Assembly: GCA_049115715.1 (NCBI GenBank)
Contig: JAGDZQ010000030.1
Span: 1 to 64,000, forward strand
Reading direction: 5' to 3'
DNA length: 64,000 nt
Origin: JAMZMI01 sp049115715
Lineage (GTDB): Bacteria > Bacteroidota > Bacteroidia > Cytophagales > Cyclobacteriaceae
Shown here: positions 10,901 through 19,133 of the stretch, in pieces
Layout: every line of letters starts with the position of its first letter
Numbering within the stretch: the stretch's first letter is position 1
Notes under the pieces: model-generated
What the model was told of the DNA's origin: nothing
The model's input: the letters and a program-made list of their open reading frames with translations, nothing else
The model's database searches: none
Position numbers and translations under genes: made by a program

Positions 10901-12844
10901 TAGTGATGGTATCAACAGATTGTCATAATCTACTCTTTGTGCAGAAGCTGCGTAATAATGAAATGCTTTGTCATAAAGGTCCACCTGACCTGTGCTTAGA
11001 TTGTAATCTCCAAAACCGTATTGAGCAAGCGTGGTAAGGGCTGCATTGGCATGCGCTTTTTTCATGTCAAATTCATTGACTAGCTCATCTACATGAAAGG
11101 ATGTAATCCCATATTTTTTTGCATAGAAAACGGGAGTAGCTACGGGATGAAAATGATAGCCGCTTGCCAGTTTTCTGAATCTCACGTCGCTATAATATTG
11201 ATCAGATTCAATGATCGCAGGTATCAGGTCTTTTCCATCCATTATAGAAAAGTCGAGCGAATCTGTGTTCATGTCCCACTTGATCGTCTGAGCGTTTATA
11301 TTAACATCAAAGTATGTGGACGCAAATGGCTGTGTATCGTACTTCTTGTTTTTCAGAACAGTCAGTTTATGTGCTGTAGCATCATATCGCATGCTTACAG
11401 CAGCGTGATAGATAGAATCTGTACCATGTTTGATTACAAATTCTCCATTGTCTGTTGTAACCGTAGAGTCTTCTCTGAAAGCAAATTTTTCTGCCCTTAC
11501 AATAACCTTATTTCCTCGTCCATCTAGTGCTTCAAATGTGCCTCTCTCTCTGGAAACGGACATCCCGAATAGTCTATCTCCCGCAAGTGTGACACCTCCC
11601 TTATACTTCATTTTACTTCCCGGAAGATCGACTTTTATACCTGCTTCATTAGACATGAAAATAGGGTATTTAGTAGGAATTCTTCTGCTTCTTCTCTTTG
11701 GGCTTTTGAATTCGAAGTATCCTTCTATCGCTCCAGAAAAAAGTCCAGGATGCGAAAGTTTAGCATTTGGGGTCCAAAAATTAGCCTGATCTGCCTCAAT
11801 ATGGAATTCACCTAAACTCACCTCAGCGCCAAGTGCATTCTTGTATCGTCTTGGCCAGTTTATTTTTGCTTCTTTTCCTACATAAGTTCTGGAGCTGAGT
11901 AGAAACACTCCTGTCGTTTCCTTAATCTTAAAGGAGTCATATGGTGTTATGATCAGCATACTATTGTTGACCAAGTCAATTATAGGCCCTGAAACGATGG
12001 GGTGCTGATACTTGAGTTCTAATTCCTTTACAAAGTTTTCTGCATAGCCAACAATTGCTTGTCGTTTTGGTGCGGGTGCTTCATAGGTTGTTTCCGTACT
12101 TGTTTGGGGTTCGCTCCATGAATCGTCAGACGACCCCCAGTCATCCGAACTTCCCCAATCATCGTCTGAGCTACCCCAGTCATCATCAGATGAGCCCCAA
12201 TCGTCATCCTGATCTTGAGCCCAAGGATCATCTTGAGAATCATCTGCCCACGGGTCTACTGCTTCCTCTTGTACTATGGGTTCGGGCTCTTCTACAATTT
12301 CTTCCTCATAGTAAACTTCCTCTTCTTCTTCAATGGGAGGAGCCACATAGTCATCCAGTAATTTGAAAGAAAAAGACCCCTCATCTGTTATCGTAGTGAG
12401 GTTTTTTGTTCTGACAAGAAATCGTCTTGCCATGAAAATATTGAGGCCTAGCAGAAAGTTTTTATACTGAGGCTTGGTCATGGACTTGACAGCCTCCTCG
12501 TTAATATCCAATAGGGCGCTAAGGTCGTGGGTATTGAGCCCGGCCTGAGTAACAGAATAAGCCAGATAGCTGAAATAATAAAAAAAGTCTGGATTGATTA
12601 CATAGCCTTTTCTCTGCATCTGAGAAGCTATTGACTGGATTTGCTTCTTTTGAACAGTCGTAAACTTAGCGTTCCATGCATTCTGAAAATCAAAAGCTAC
12701 TTTATTTCCTGCTTCCGTACCTACGCCTTTAATCGTGCTTACTGCCTGATTGAAAAATACAGGCAAATCTTCAGAAAAAGATCTCTGAGCATGAAGCATG
12801 AGGGAAAACCCCCACAAAAGCATAACCAATAAAAACCTGTTCAT
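7931..12844 (-). CDS. giant secreted protein of unknown function (1637 aa)
   Basis: I do not recognise a named domain. I chose the ATG at 12844 because it opens a typical signal peptide (MNRFLLVMLLWGFSLMLHAQ); a longer frame starts with GTG and adds 19 unlikely residues. A helical N-terminal part (about 20-150) is followed by an acidic linker (about 165-245) with repeated DWGSSDD units. Some 1300 residues of beta-rich, weakly repetitive sequence come next (for example GFKVK-like strands and FKGGVKMFAYKKALELDGFV), reminiscent of LPS-transport or AsmA-like beta structures, though this is only an impression. The tail is acidic (EENTEENLDSTEEDDGF). It has no visible membrane helix or type IX C-terminal signal. 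It leads the minus-strand run containing the dipeptidase and DsbD genes. Confidence 0.85.
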   Translation of the reverse strand: MNRFLLVMLLWGFSLMLHAQRSFSEDLPVFFNQAVSTIKGVGTEAGNKVAFDFQNAWNAKFTTVQKKQIQSIASQMQRKGYVINPDFFYYFSYLAYSVTQAGLNTHDLSALLDINEEAVKSMTKPQYKNFLLGLNIFMARRFLVRTKNLTTITDEGSFSFKLLDDYVAPPIEEEEEVYYEEEIVEEPEPIVQEEAVDPWADDSQDDPWAQDQDDDWGSSDDDWGSSDDDWGSSDDWGSSDDSWSEPQTSTETTYEAPAPKRQAIVGYAENFVKELELKYQHPIVSGPIIDLVNNSMLIITPYDSFKIKETTGVFLLSSRTYVGKEAKINWPRRYKNALGAEVSLGEFHIEADQANFWTPNAKLSHPGLFSGAIEGYFEFKSPKRRSRRIPTKYPIFMSNEAGIKVDLPGSKMKYKGGVTLAGDRLFGMSVSRERGTFEALDGRGNKVIVRAEKFAFREDSTVTTDNGEFVIKHGTDSIYHAAVSMRYDATAHKLTVLKNKKYDTQPFASTYFDVNINAQTIKWDMNTDSLDFSIMDGKDLIPAIIESDQYYSDVRFRKLASGYHFHPVATPVFYAKKYGITSFHVDELVNEFDMKKAHANAALTTLAQYGFGDYNLSTGQVDLYDKAFHYYAASAQRVDYDNLLIPSLEPNKPNATIKLDSGLLKVRGVSKFYPTTDFKIKVEPNNGDITVLEGRNIKFDGFIEAGDFHYIGRDFFFDYEDFLVEMPIVDSIRIELHQVDSLSDGGDKLALGNEITDTSGTLYLDNSDDKSGVKPSAGYPHFTSDKDAIVYFDGVDVLNGAYDKSVRFLIPPFDEDSLSVDEAIAFEGKFNSGGIFPTFDETLEIMPDKSLGFIHDMPPEGYNLYGTQAKTYEKIYLSNDGIRGGGKIDFITSTIYSDDFVYYPDSVAAFGTNGFIGAGTVGGASYPEAVLGPFRMHWKPRVDSMYLQNLHEPFRFYNATAELEGEVNITSQGVFGSGTMNTRGSVSVSNELEFKEFSYSARHAEFEVLSDNPDKPAMAGDDISLYFDLINNVADVHPEKAGVAAISFPYAQMNTSITNAIWDLEDSVVTMTKPPNIPIEKSYFYTTREELDSLAFNAEKAIYDFNTKELNIQGIPYIKVADAEIIPENNETTILENAELQPFNNAQIKIDTVNEYHYLYAGNIQIISRNKFIGEAMYQLVTAKDTFAIRFNEFNLEDVYITPKKTRKMTVSGGEVLEKQSLLISPGFYFKGGVKMFAYKKALELDGFVKLDLEKPGYNSWIKYSKNDEDPNVAIDVDQSFYEDEDPVIAGLHYDLRGSLYTSFVEKRKAPSDEDFFLAKGNLSYDTLDNIYKIEAPGKSSGEEYEGHTMIYSDDTKDVIFEGKVNFFNTFTEKVIVNSSVLGSGNMESNEYKIDALLAIDIFNSGSYMNLMATELVDIVERLGPALANDISLELLYKLSNIASDEAAKDYEKSSLKDYVPLTDVSDNLNTSLVISGVKMQWSESNQSWFNTTKLGISNIYNTDINAKLDGFLEIKKDEANEDVLNLFIQAAPGTWYYVSYASNNLSIYSSNSDFNLEISEKSNYGRSKPGELVLVGGDENETLGFINAFRLKYFGIKEPFNLVYPDDFDVADDEDFNTIEENTEENLDSTEEDDGF
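12118..12260 (-). repeat. in-frame DWGSSDD acidic repeat
   Basis: Within the giant secreted protein, about residues 195-242, the sequence DWGSSDD recurs four to five times in tandem, preceded by DPWADDSQ and DPWAQDQ units. The DNA shows matching imperfect repeats around CCCCAGTCATC. Trp-Asp-rich acidic stretches of this type are unusual and may bind calcium or act as a flexible spacer between the helical N-terminus and the beta-rich body. Such tandem arrays can change in copy number. Confidence 0.85.
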
Positions 12845-13047
12845 CTCATTAAAGTTAACCCGAATTATTCGAGATGTAAATGCTAAGAGCAAACAACACA
12901 CTGTAATTCAACATTCAATAAAACCTTAACCAACCTTGTCCTTACAATACCAGCCCATATAGTTCGTCGATTAGGCAATAGGCAAACCACGAACCGCATC
13001 ATCAGTTCAACGAGCACAACTTGATCATCTTTAGCAGGCAAATGCCT

Positions 13048-13869
13048 TTAACCTTTTTTCAATACCACCATCGCCCAATTCTCCAGCTCAGATTGATTCT
13101 CATGAACGAGTTGATGCTTACTCCCCTCGGCAATCAAATCTGACATTTCCCATGCATAGAAACCACTTAGAATTAAAAAAGCTCCCTTCTTCATTCTAGT
13201 TGCATAATCACCAACCTGATCCAGAAGTACATTTTTGTTGATATTGGCAAGTATTATATCGTATTGATTCTTGGAATCAATCTTATCAATGCCTCCCAAT
13301 TGTAGTTCAATGTTTTCGCAATTGTTCAACGAAAAATTCTCCGAACTATTTTCAACACACCATTCATCAATATCTACAGCAGCTATCTGTGTAGCTCCTC
13401 TTTTATGTGCCATGATCGCCAAAGCTCCTGTTCCACAACCTACATCGAGTACACTTTTTCCTTCATGATCCAGAGAAAGCTGATATTTCAGGATTTGATG
13501 TGTAGTTGCATGGTGGCCAGTCCCAAAAGACATTTTAGGCGTAATGATGATTTCGTATGGAACGTCTGGACGAGGTTCGTGAAAAGTCGCCCGCACTATG
13601 CACTGGTCATCTACTATTACGGGATCGTAATTCTTTTCCCACTCTTCGTTCCAATTGGTTTTTTCTATTACTTCGAAAGAATAATCCAATTCATATTTCT
13701 GAGTGATTTCTTTTACTTCCTCTTCGTTCCAGTCATTCTGGTCACATGAGGCCAATACTCCCAATTCGTTTTCTTCAAACGCATCAAAAGCCAAAAGAGA
13801 GAGCTCAGCTATGATGAGTTCTCTCTTTTCTTCGTTGCAGTTGACCTGCAATCCTATAAAATTCTTCAA
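13048..13869 (-). CDS. prmA: ribosomal protein L11 methyltransferase
   Basis: A 273-residue SAM-dependent methyltransferase expected to methylate ribosomal protein L11. The diagnostic FGTGHHATT (115-123) and SAM motif I LDVGCGTGAL (141-150) are present, with the catalytic-region motif LANINKNVLL near 207. The only reasonable start is TTG at 13869. It overlaps the tpiA stop codon in the four bases TTGA, so translation is probably coupled. No in-frame ATG lies before the essential N-terminal domain. The N-terminal substrate-recognition domain (1-65) is of normal size. Confidence 0.93.
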   Translation of the reverse strand: MKNFIGLQVNCNEEKRELIIAELSLLAFDAFEENELGVLASCDQNDWNEEEVKEITQKYELDYSFEVIEKTNWNEEWEKNYDPVIVDDQCIVRATFHEPRPDVPYEIIITPKMSFGTGHHATTHQILKYQLSLDHEGKSVLDVGCGTGALAIMAHKRGATQIAAVDIDEWCVENSSENFSLNNCENIELQLGGIDKIDSKNQYDIILANINKNVLLDQVGDYATRMKKGAFLILSGFYAWEMSDLIAEGSKHQLVHENQSELENWAMVVLKKG

Positions 13870-14627
13870 AATGCTTTCGCTATATCAGTAAAGTCCCTTG
13901 ATTGCAAACTAGCTCCTCCTACAAGCCCGCCATCTACGTCTGCTTTTCCAAAAATATCTGCTGCATTTCCAGGCTTTACACTTCCACCATAGAGAATAGA
14001 GATGCTGTCTGCAGTTTCCTGATCATATTTATCTGCGATCACTCCTCGTATAAATGCATGCATTTCTTGTGCTTGATCTGAAGATGCGGTTACGCCAGTA
14101 CCAATTGCCCAAACAGGCTCATACGCAATCACCACTTTTGATATCTCTTCTTTGGTAAGTCCGAAAAGCCCTTCTTCTATTTGTGCTTTGTTCAAGTCAA
14201 AGTGCCCCTCTGCCTCTCTTACTTCAAGTTTTTCCCCACAGCAATAGATTGGAATTAAGCCTGCATCCAAAACCTTCTTTGTCTTAAGTGCTAAAAGTGC
14301 ATTGTCCTCACCGAAATACTCTCTTCGCTCACTGTGACCAATCGTCACATACTCTACACCTACAGACTTAAGCATGTCCAGAGAGATCTCCCCGGTATAA
14401 GCTCCACTCGCCTCAACATGGCAATTCTGAGCTCCCAAATGAACTTTCTTTGAAGATCCTATCAAAGATTTGACAGTTGTCAAATGTGTGAAGGGAGGGA
14501 TAAGGATCACGTCCACATCACCAGAAACTTCGTCTGCCACCATATTCACAACTTCTGAAGCAAGGAGTTTCCCTCCATCCAGATCCAAATTCATTTTCCA
14601 GTTTCCTGCTGCAATTTTTCTTCTCAT
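13866..14627 (-). CDS. tpiA: triosephosphate isomerase
   Basis: A 253-residue glycolytic enzyme that interconverts dihydroxyacetone phosphate and glyceraldehyde 3-phosphate in the cytoplasm. All catalytic residues are present: N9 and K11 in GNWKMN, H98 in IGHSERREYF, E170 in AYEPVWAIGTG, plus the phosphate-binding GGSVKPGNA near 215 and loop 6 after E170. Length is typical for the family. It overlaps the start of prmA by four bases and lies 40 bases downstream of uvrA on the same strand. Confidence 0.97.
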   Translation of the reverse strand: MRRKIAAGNWKMNLDLDGGKLLASEVVNMVADEVSGDVDVILIPPFTHLTTVKSLIGSSKKVHLGAQNCHVEASGAYTGEISLDMLKSVGVEYVTIGHSERREYFGEDNALLALKTKKVLDAGLIPIYCCGEKLEVREAEGHFDLNKAQIEEGLFGLTKEEISKVVIAYEPVWAIGTGVTASSDQAQEMHAFIRGVIADKYDQETADSISILYGGSVKPGNAADIFGKADVDGGLVGGASLQSRDFTDIAKAF

Positions 14628-14667
14628 GATTCTATATTAGTCTTTATTTTGAGTTTTGTGTCTTTGA

Positions 14668-17457
14668 TTAAAGCTTTTCCTTAAGGTATTGAGCTGTGTA
14701 ATTTTCGGCTAATTTAATCATATCTTCCGGCAAGCCTGTGAAGCACACATTTCCTCCTTTATCTCCGCCTTCTGGTCCCATGTCTATGATCCAGTCTGCA
14801 TTTTTTACAATCTCCATGTTGTGCTCGATTATCACCACCGAATTTCCAATATTCACCAAGGAGTTGATTGCGTCAAGCAACTTTTTTATGTCATGAAAGT
14901 GAAGCCCTGTTGTAGGCTCATCAAAGATGAAAAGTATATGGTCGTTCTTACTGCTAGCTCCTTTTCCTAGAAATGAGGCTAGTTTTACCCGCTGCGCCTC
15001 GCCTCCACTCAATGAATTGGATGACTGTCCCAACTTCACGTAACCAAGTCCTACATCAAACAATGGTTTTATTTTATTGACGATACCAGACCTGTCTTTA
15101 AAAAACTCGATGGCTTCTTCGACCGTAAGGTCTAGTATTTCGGAAATATCCTTGTCTTGGTATTTGACTTCCAATATCTCTTTCTTAAATCGTTTTCCGT
15201 GACAGTTTTCGCATTCCAGGTGTAAATCCGCCATGAATTGCATCTCTACCGTAACTGTTCCTTCTCCTTCACAAACGTCGCACCTTCCGCCATCTACATT
15301 AAATGAGAAATGAGCTGGCTTGAATCCGTTCTTTTTTGATAAATGCTGCTCCGAAAACAATTGGCGGATTCCATCATATGCTTTTACATAGGTAATCGGA
15401 TTGGAGCGAGAGCTTTTTCCGATAGGATTTTGATCTACAAATTCGATTTGCGTGACCTTTCTATAGTCTCCAGAAATCTTCTCGTGTTTGCCCGTGAGAT
15501 CACCAGTTACACCCAACATTTTTCCAATCGCCGGATACAAGATTCTCTTAACCAGTGTTGACTTTCCTGAACCGCTCACTCCTGTTATAACTGTTAAGAT
15601 TCCAAGTGGGACCTCCACCTGTACATTCTTGAGGTTGTTTTCTCTGGCTCCTTCCACCGTTACTGATTGATTCCATTTTCTTCGTCTTGTTGGTGTGGAT
15701 ATAGATTCAATCCCTTTCAAGTACTTCGCTGTAAAAGATTTCGTCTCTCCATTTAACTCATCGATTTTTCCTTGGAAAACCAATTCTCCTCCATGTACCC
15801 CAGCGGCTGGCCCTATATCTATGATTTGATCTGCACATTCCATCACCTTTTCCTCATGCTCTACCACGATTACGGAATTGCCCAAGTCTCGCAGTGTAAT
15901 CAAAACTTCTATCAGTTTATCTGTATCTCTTGGGTGAAGACCTATACTTGGTTCATCCAATATATACATAGATCCTACGAGTGCACTCCCCAGCGATGTG
16001 GCAAGTTTGATTCGCTGAAACTCTCCACCCGAAAGTGTACTAGTCAGTCTATTCAATGTCAAATAACCTAAGCCTACTTTATCCAAATAGGATAATCTGT
16101 TTTTGATCTCACTTAGAATTCTTTTCGCGACTGCATGTTGGTGATCGGTGAGTTTGATCGTATCAAAAAACTTAACCAAGTCCTCAACTGACATCAGCAC
16201 CAGGTCCTGAATGGATTTGTCTGTGACTTTCACATTGGATGCATCTTTTCTAAGTCTTGTACCTCTACAATCGGGACAGACTGTTTTGCCTCGGTATCTC
16301 GAAAGCATCACACGATATTGAATCTTGTGCGTCTGTGTTTCTAAGTGCTTGAAAAAAGCATCGAGTCCCTCAAAGTATTCGTTTCCAGTCCAAAGCAACT
16401 CACGTTCTTCCTGATTCAATTCATTAACTGGGCGATGAATCGGAAAGTCAAATCGAATTCCATTTTTGATCAAAGGCTGTACCCAGGACTGCATGATTTC
16501 TCCCCTCCATGGGGCAACAGCTCCATCGTAGATCGATAAATTTGGGTTTGGGATGACCAAGTCCGGATCAATCCCCAATATTCTACCAAATCCATCACAC
16601 CTTCTACATGCTCCATATGGATTGTTGAAACTGAAGAAATTCACGGATGGTTCTTCAAATCGAATTCCGTCTAGTTCGAATAGGTCAGAAAAATCTCGTT
16701 CTTCCTTTCCTACGATTCGAATCTTGCAATGACCTTCGCCCTCAAAAAAAGCCGTTTGGATAGAATCCGAAAGCCTGAATTGATTGGCTTCATCGTTTTT
16801 GGCACTTGATCGGTCTATAAGTATTTCTAATTGTGCCTTTTTGTTCAGCTTAGTTTCGAGAGTATCTTCAATAAATAAAACCTCTCCATCTGCTATGATT
16901 CGGGTGTATCCTTTACTCATAAGTACCCTCAATTCGTTCTCAATGGTTCGAGAATCTTTAACTTTTAGGGGTGCTGAGATGGTGAGTTTATCGCTTTCTT
17001 CAAACGAAGAAATATAATTTACGGCATCAGTTACTGTGTCTTTTCGAACAATTTCTCCCGAAACCGGAGAAAATGTTTCCCCTATTCGGGCAAATAATAA
17101 TTTTAAATAATCATAAATTTCGGTAGTAGTTCCTACTGTAGATCGTGGGTTTCTGGTAGATACTTTTTGCTCTATTGCGATAGCTGGAGAGACCCCTTTG
17201 ATGTAGTCCACTTCGGGTTTTTCCATCCGTCCCAAAAACTGTCTCGCATAGGAACTTAGGCTCTCCACATATTTGCGCTGACCCTCGGCAAAAAGTGTGT
17301 CAAATGCCAGTGAGGACTTCCCAGAGCCCGAAAGTCCGGTAATCACAACTAACTTATCCCGAGGGATTGCGACATCCAAATTCTTAAGGTTGTTTACTCT
17401 GGCACCCTTAATAATGATATGATCTTTGGGGTCGTGTTGATCGATTGATTTTGACAT
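14668..17457 (-). CDS. uvrA: UvrA, excinuclease ABC subunit A
   Basis: A 929-residue damage-recognition ATPase of nucleotide excision repair. The first ABC module has Walker A GLSGSGKSSLAFDT near 40, signature LSGGEFQRIKLA and Walker B ILDEPSIGLHPRD. The second has GVSGSGKSTLVKR, LSGGEAQRVKLA and IFDEPTTGLHFHD. The zinc-binding pairs are visible as CRRCDGFG, CPDCRGT, CDVCEGEG and CENCHGK. Length matches the family. It is the first gene of the minus-strand unit uvrA-tpiA-prmA and is divergent from the sigma factor gene, with about 190 bases between them. Confidence 0.98.
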   Translation of the reverse strand: MSKSIDQHDPKDHIIIKGARVNNLKNLDVAIPRDKLVVITGLSGSGKSSLAFDTLFAEGQRKYVESLSSYARQFLGRMEKPEVDYIKGVSPAIAIEQKVSTRNPRSTVGTTTEIYDYLKLLFARIGETFSPVSGEIVRKDTVTDAVNYISSFEESDKLTISAPLKVKDSRTIENELRVLMSKGYTRIIADGEVLFIEDTLETKLNKKAQLEILIDRSSAKNDEANQFRLSDSIQTAFFEGEGHCKIRIVGKEERDFSDLFELDGIRFEEPSVNFFSFNNPYGACRRCDGFGRILGIDPDLVIPNPNLSIYDGAVAPWRGEIMQSWVQPLIKNGIRFDFPIHRPVNELNQEERELLWTGNEYFEGLDAFFKHLETQTHKIQYRVMLSRYRGKTVCPDCRGTRLRKDASNVKVTDKSIQDLVLMSVEDLVKFFDTIKLTDHQHAVAKRILSEIKNRLSYLDKVGLGYLTLNRLTSTLSGGEFQRIKLATSLGSALVGSMYILDEPSIGLHPRDTDKLIEVLITLRDLGNSVIVVEHEEKVMECADQIIDIGPAAGVHGGELVFQGKIDELNGETKSFTAKYLKGIESISTPTRRRKWNQSVTVEGARENNLKNVQVEVPLGILTVITGVSGSGKSTLVKRILYPAIGKMLGVTGDLTGKHEKISGDYRKVTQIEFVDQNPIGKSSRSNPITYVKAYDGIRQLFSEQHLSKKNGFKPAHFSFNVDGGRCDVCEGEGTVTVEMQFMADLHLECENCHGKRFKKEILEVKYQDKDISEILDLTVEEAIEFFKDRSGIVNKIKPLFDVGLGYVKLGQSSNSLSGGEAQRVKLASFLGKGASSKNDHILFIFDEPTTGLHFHDIKKLLDAINSLVNIGNSVVIIEHNMEIVKNADWIIDMGPEGGDKGGNVCFTGLPEDMIKLAENYTAQYLKEKL

Positions 17458-17541
17458 TTATAGAGAGAAATTAATTCTTATAACCAAGTAGGTGAAAGAA
17501 AGATTTGGATTGTTTGCAAAAGTAGAAATTAGATCGGAAGT

Positions 17542-17573
17542 TTTGTTTGTATTGAAAGATTCTAATACATTTG
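17542..17573 (+). promoter_or_regulatory. candidate Bacteroidota-type promoter for the sigma factor
   Basis: TTTG at 17542-17545 is followed after 20 bases by TACATTTG at 17566-17573. This fits the Bacteroidota -33/-7 pattern (TTTG, 17-23 bases, TAnnTTTG). Transcription would start near 17580, leaving a leader of about 65 bases before the ATG at 17647. Assigned from pattern only. Confidence 0.5.
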
Positions 17574-17646
17574 AATTTTCCACATTAAAAAAATCAAACC
17601 CTGACAATATGATTTGAACCTCTACGTTAACAAATAGGTGACTTAC

Positions 17647-18246
17647 ATGAGTAACGTAAAGATGACAGATGGACAATTAGTGTCCCTCTACAAGAATGGA
17701 AACGAAGAGTCTTTCGCAGTTCTACTTGAAAGACATAAGGACAGGGTATTTACCACAATTTATGTAATAGTAAAAGACAGATATCTAGCTGAGGATCTCA
17801 TGCAAGATGTGTTTATTAAAGCTATTAAGACCATCAAATCTGGTCGATACAACGAGGAAGGAAAATTCTTACCATGGATTCTGAGGATTGCCCATAATCT
17901 GGCAATTGATAATTTCAGAAAAGAGAAGCGATACCCAATGATCGTGATGGAGGATGGAAGCAGCGTATTTAATACGATGGAGTTTTCTCAAGCACCAATT
18001 GAAAGTGAATACATTAAGCAGGACACTCATAATCTGCTAAAGCAATACATACAAGAACTTCCGGAAAATCAGAAAGAGGTTCTGGTAATGAGACACTACA
18101 TGCAAATGAGCTTTCAGGAAATAGCTGATGCTACCGGCGTGAGTATCAATACAGCTTTAGGCAGGATGAGGTATGCTTTGATCAATTTACGTAAAAAATT
18201 AAAGCCCAAAGAAAATGCCTATGACAAAAACATTTACCGAAAATGA
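17647..18246 (+). CDS. ECF-type RNA polymerase sigma factor
   Basis: A 199-residue sigma-70 family factor. Region 2 is near residues 20-90 (FAVLLERHKDRVFTTIY, AEDLMQDVFIKAI, FLPWILRIAHNLAIDNFRKEKR). Region 4, the -35 binding helix-turn-helix, is near 130-185 (LPENQKEVLVMRHYMQMSFQEIA, ATGVSINTALGRMRYAL). I prefer the ATG at 17647; a GTG at 17638 would add only three residues. It overlaps the next gene by 32 bases, suggesting coupled synthesis of a partner. There is no classic membrane anti-sigma factor next to it. Its regulon cannot be inferred. Confidence 0.92.
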   Translation: MSNVKMTDGQLVSLYKNGNEESFAVLLERHKDRVFTTIYVIVKDRYLAEDLMQDVFIKAIKTIKSGRYNEEGKFLPWILRIAHNLAIDNFRKEKRYPMIVMEDGSSVFNTMEFSQAPIESEYIKQDTHNLLKQYIQELPENQKEVLVMRHYMQMSFQEIADATGVSINTALGRMRYALINLRKKLKPKENAYDKNIYRK

Positions 18247-18454
18247 CTTGGTTCGATTCCTATATGGCGAATTGAATGAAGAAGAAAGTGCCGAATTAAA
18301 ACAAGCATTGATAACCAGCCCCGCACTTCAAGAAGAGCTTAATAATCTTCAAGAAGTAACCAATGGCCTCAAAAAGGTCAGTTATAAGCCTTCGAGAAAA
18401 TCTTTGGACAGAATCCTCGATTTCTCAAAAGGATATGAAGTACACTCTGCCTAG
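18215..18454 (+). CDS. small protein overlapping the sigma factor; possible soluble anti-sigma factor
   Basis: A 79-residue, mostly helical, soluble protein (a second in-frame ATG at 18221 gives 77). Its N-terminal part, DLVRFLYGELNEEESAELKQAL, resembles the first helices of anti-sigma factors, which often read LxxYLxGELsxeExxxxE. It has no cysteine, so it is not a zinc-binding ZAS domain, and it has no membrane helix. The 32-base overlap with the sigma gene implies co-translation. Function is inferred from position and this short resemblance only. Confidence 0.7.
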   Translation: MPMTKTFTENDLVRFLYGELNEEESAELKQALITSPALQEELNNLQEVTNGLKKVSYKPSRKSLDRILDFSKGYEVHSA

Positions 18455-18488
18455 TTTTGGGGTCATAGGTTGACCCTAAAAATCAGGT

Positions 18489-19130
18489 ATGAATAAAAAA
18501 GAGCGGTATCAAGCCTTTGTTGATTACTTCAAAGAGGCATTTCCAGACCCTAAAACGGAGTTAAATTATAATAACCCGTTTGAGTTGGTCGTGGCTGTGG
18601 TGCTCAGTGCCCAATGCACGGATGTAAGAATCAACAAGGTTACTCCGAGGCTTTTCGAAGAGTTTCCAACGGCAGAGCACATGGCTGCTGCGTCGTTCGA
18701 TGAGATATTTGAGCTTATCAGAAGTGTTTCTTACCCAAACAATAAATCCAAGCACCTGATCAGGCTAGCCAAATTAATCATGGAAGACTATGGAGGGGAA
18801 GTACCTGCGAAGCATGAAGACCTTCAAAAACTTCCTGGTGTTGGACGCAAAACTGCCAATGTAGTTGTCTCTGTATTGTACAATCAACCAGCCATGGCTG
18901 TTGATACGCACGTATTCCGTGTTTCTAAAAGATTGGGGCTAGTCACCCAGACAGCCAAGACTCCTCTGGAAGTGGAAAAACAATTGGTGAAGGGAATCCC
19001 TGATGAATACATCCATAAAGCTCACCATTGGCTCATTCTTCATGGAAGATATGTCTGCATCGCAAGAAATCCCAAATGCGAAAGCTGCCAGATTAAGCAC
19101 TTTTGTAAGTATTGGGAGAAGTTGGTCTGA
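18489..19130 (+). CDS. nth: endonuclease III
   Basis: A 213-residue bifunctional DNA glycosylase/AP lyase that removes oxidised pyrimidines. The helix-hairpin-helix LPGVGRKTANVV carries the catalytic Lys121, and the catalytic Asp139 is in AVDTHVFRV. The C-terminal iron-sulfur loop has Cys190, 197, 200 and 206 with the expected C-x6-C-x2-C-x5-C spacing. Length is standard. It follows the sigma factor pair by 34 bases, so it may be in the same transcript, and it converges on the frameshifted lipoprotein gene. Confidence 0.97.
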   Translation: MNKKERYQAFVDYFKEAFPDPKTELNYNNPFELVVAVVLSAQCTDVRINKVTPRLFEEFPTAEHMAAASFDEIFELIRSVSYPNNKSKHLIRLAKLIMEDYGGEVPAKHEDLQKLPGVGRKTANVVVSVLYNQPAMAVDTHVFRVSKRLGLVTQTAKTPLEVEKQLVKGIPDEYIHKAHHWLILHGRYVCIARNPKCESCQIKHFCKYWEKLV

Positions 19131-19133
19131 GTA

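Noticed and set aside
12118..12260. CRISPR-like periodicity
   Set aside because: The units are in-frame codon repeats of one protein, have no spacers and no cas genes nearby.
12055..12366. Open frame on the plus strand across the acidic repeat region
   Set aside because: Antisense shadow of the giant secreted protein gene; Pro/His-rich translation arises from the repeated DWGSSDD codons.
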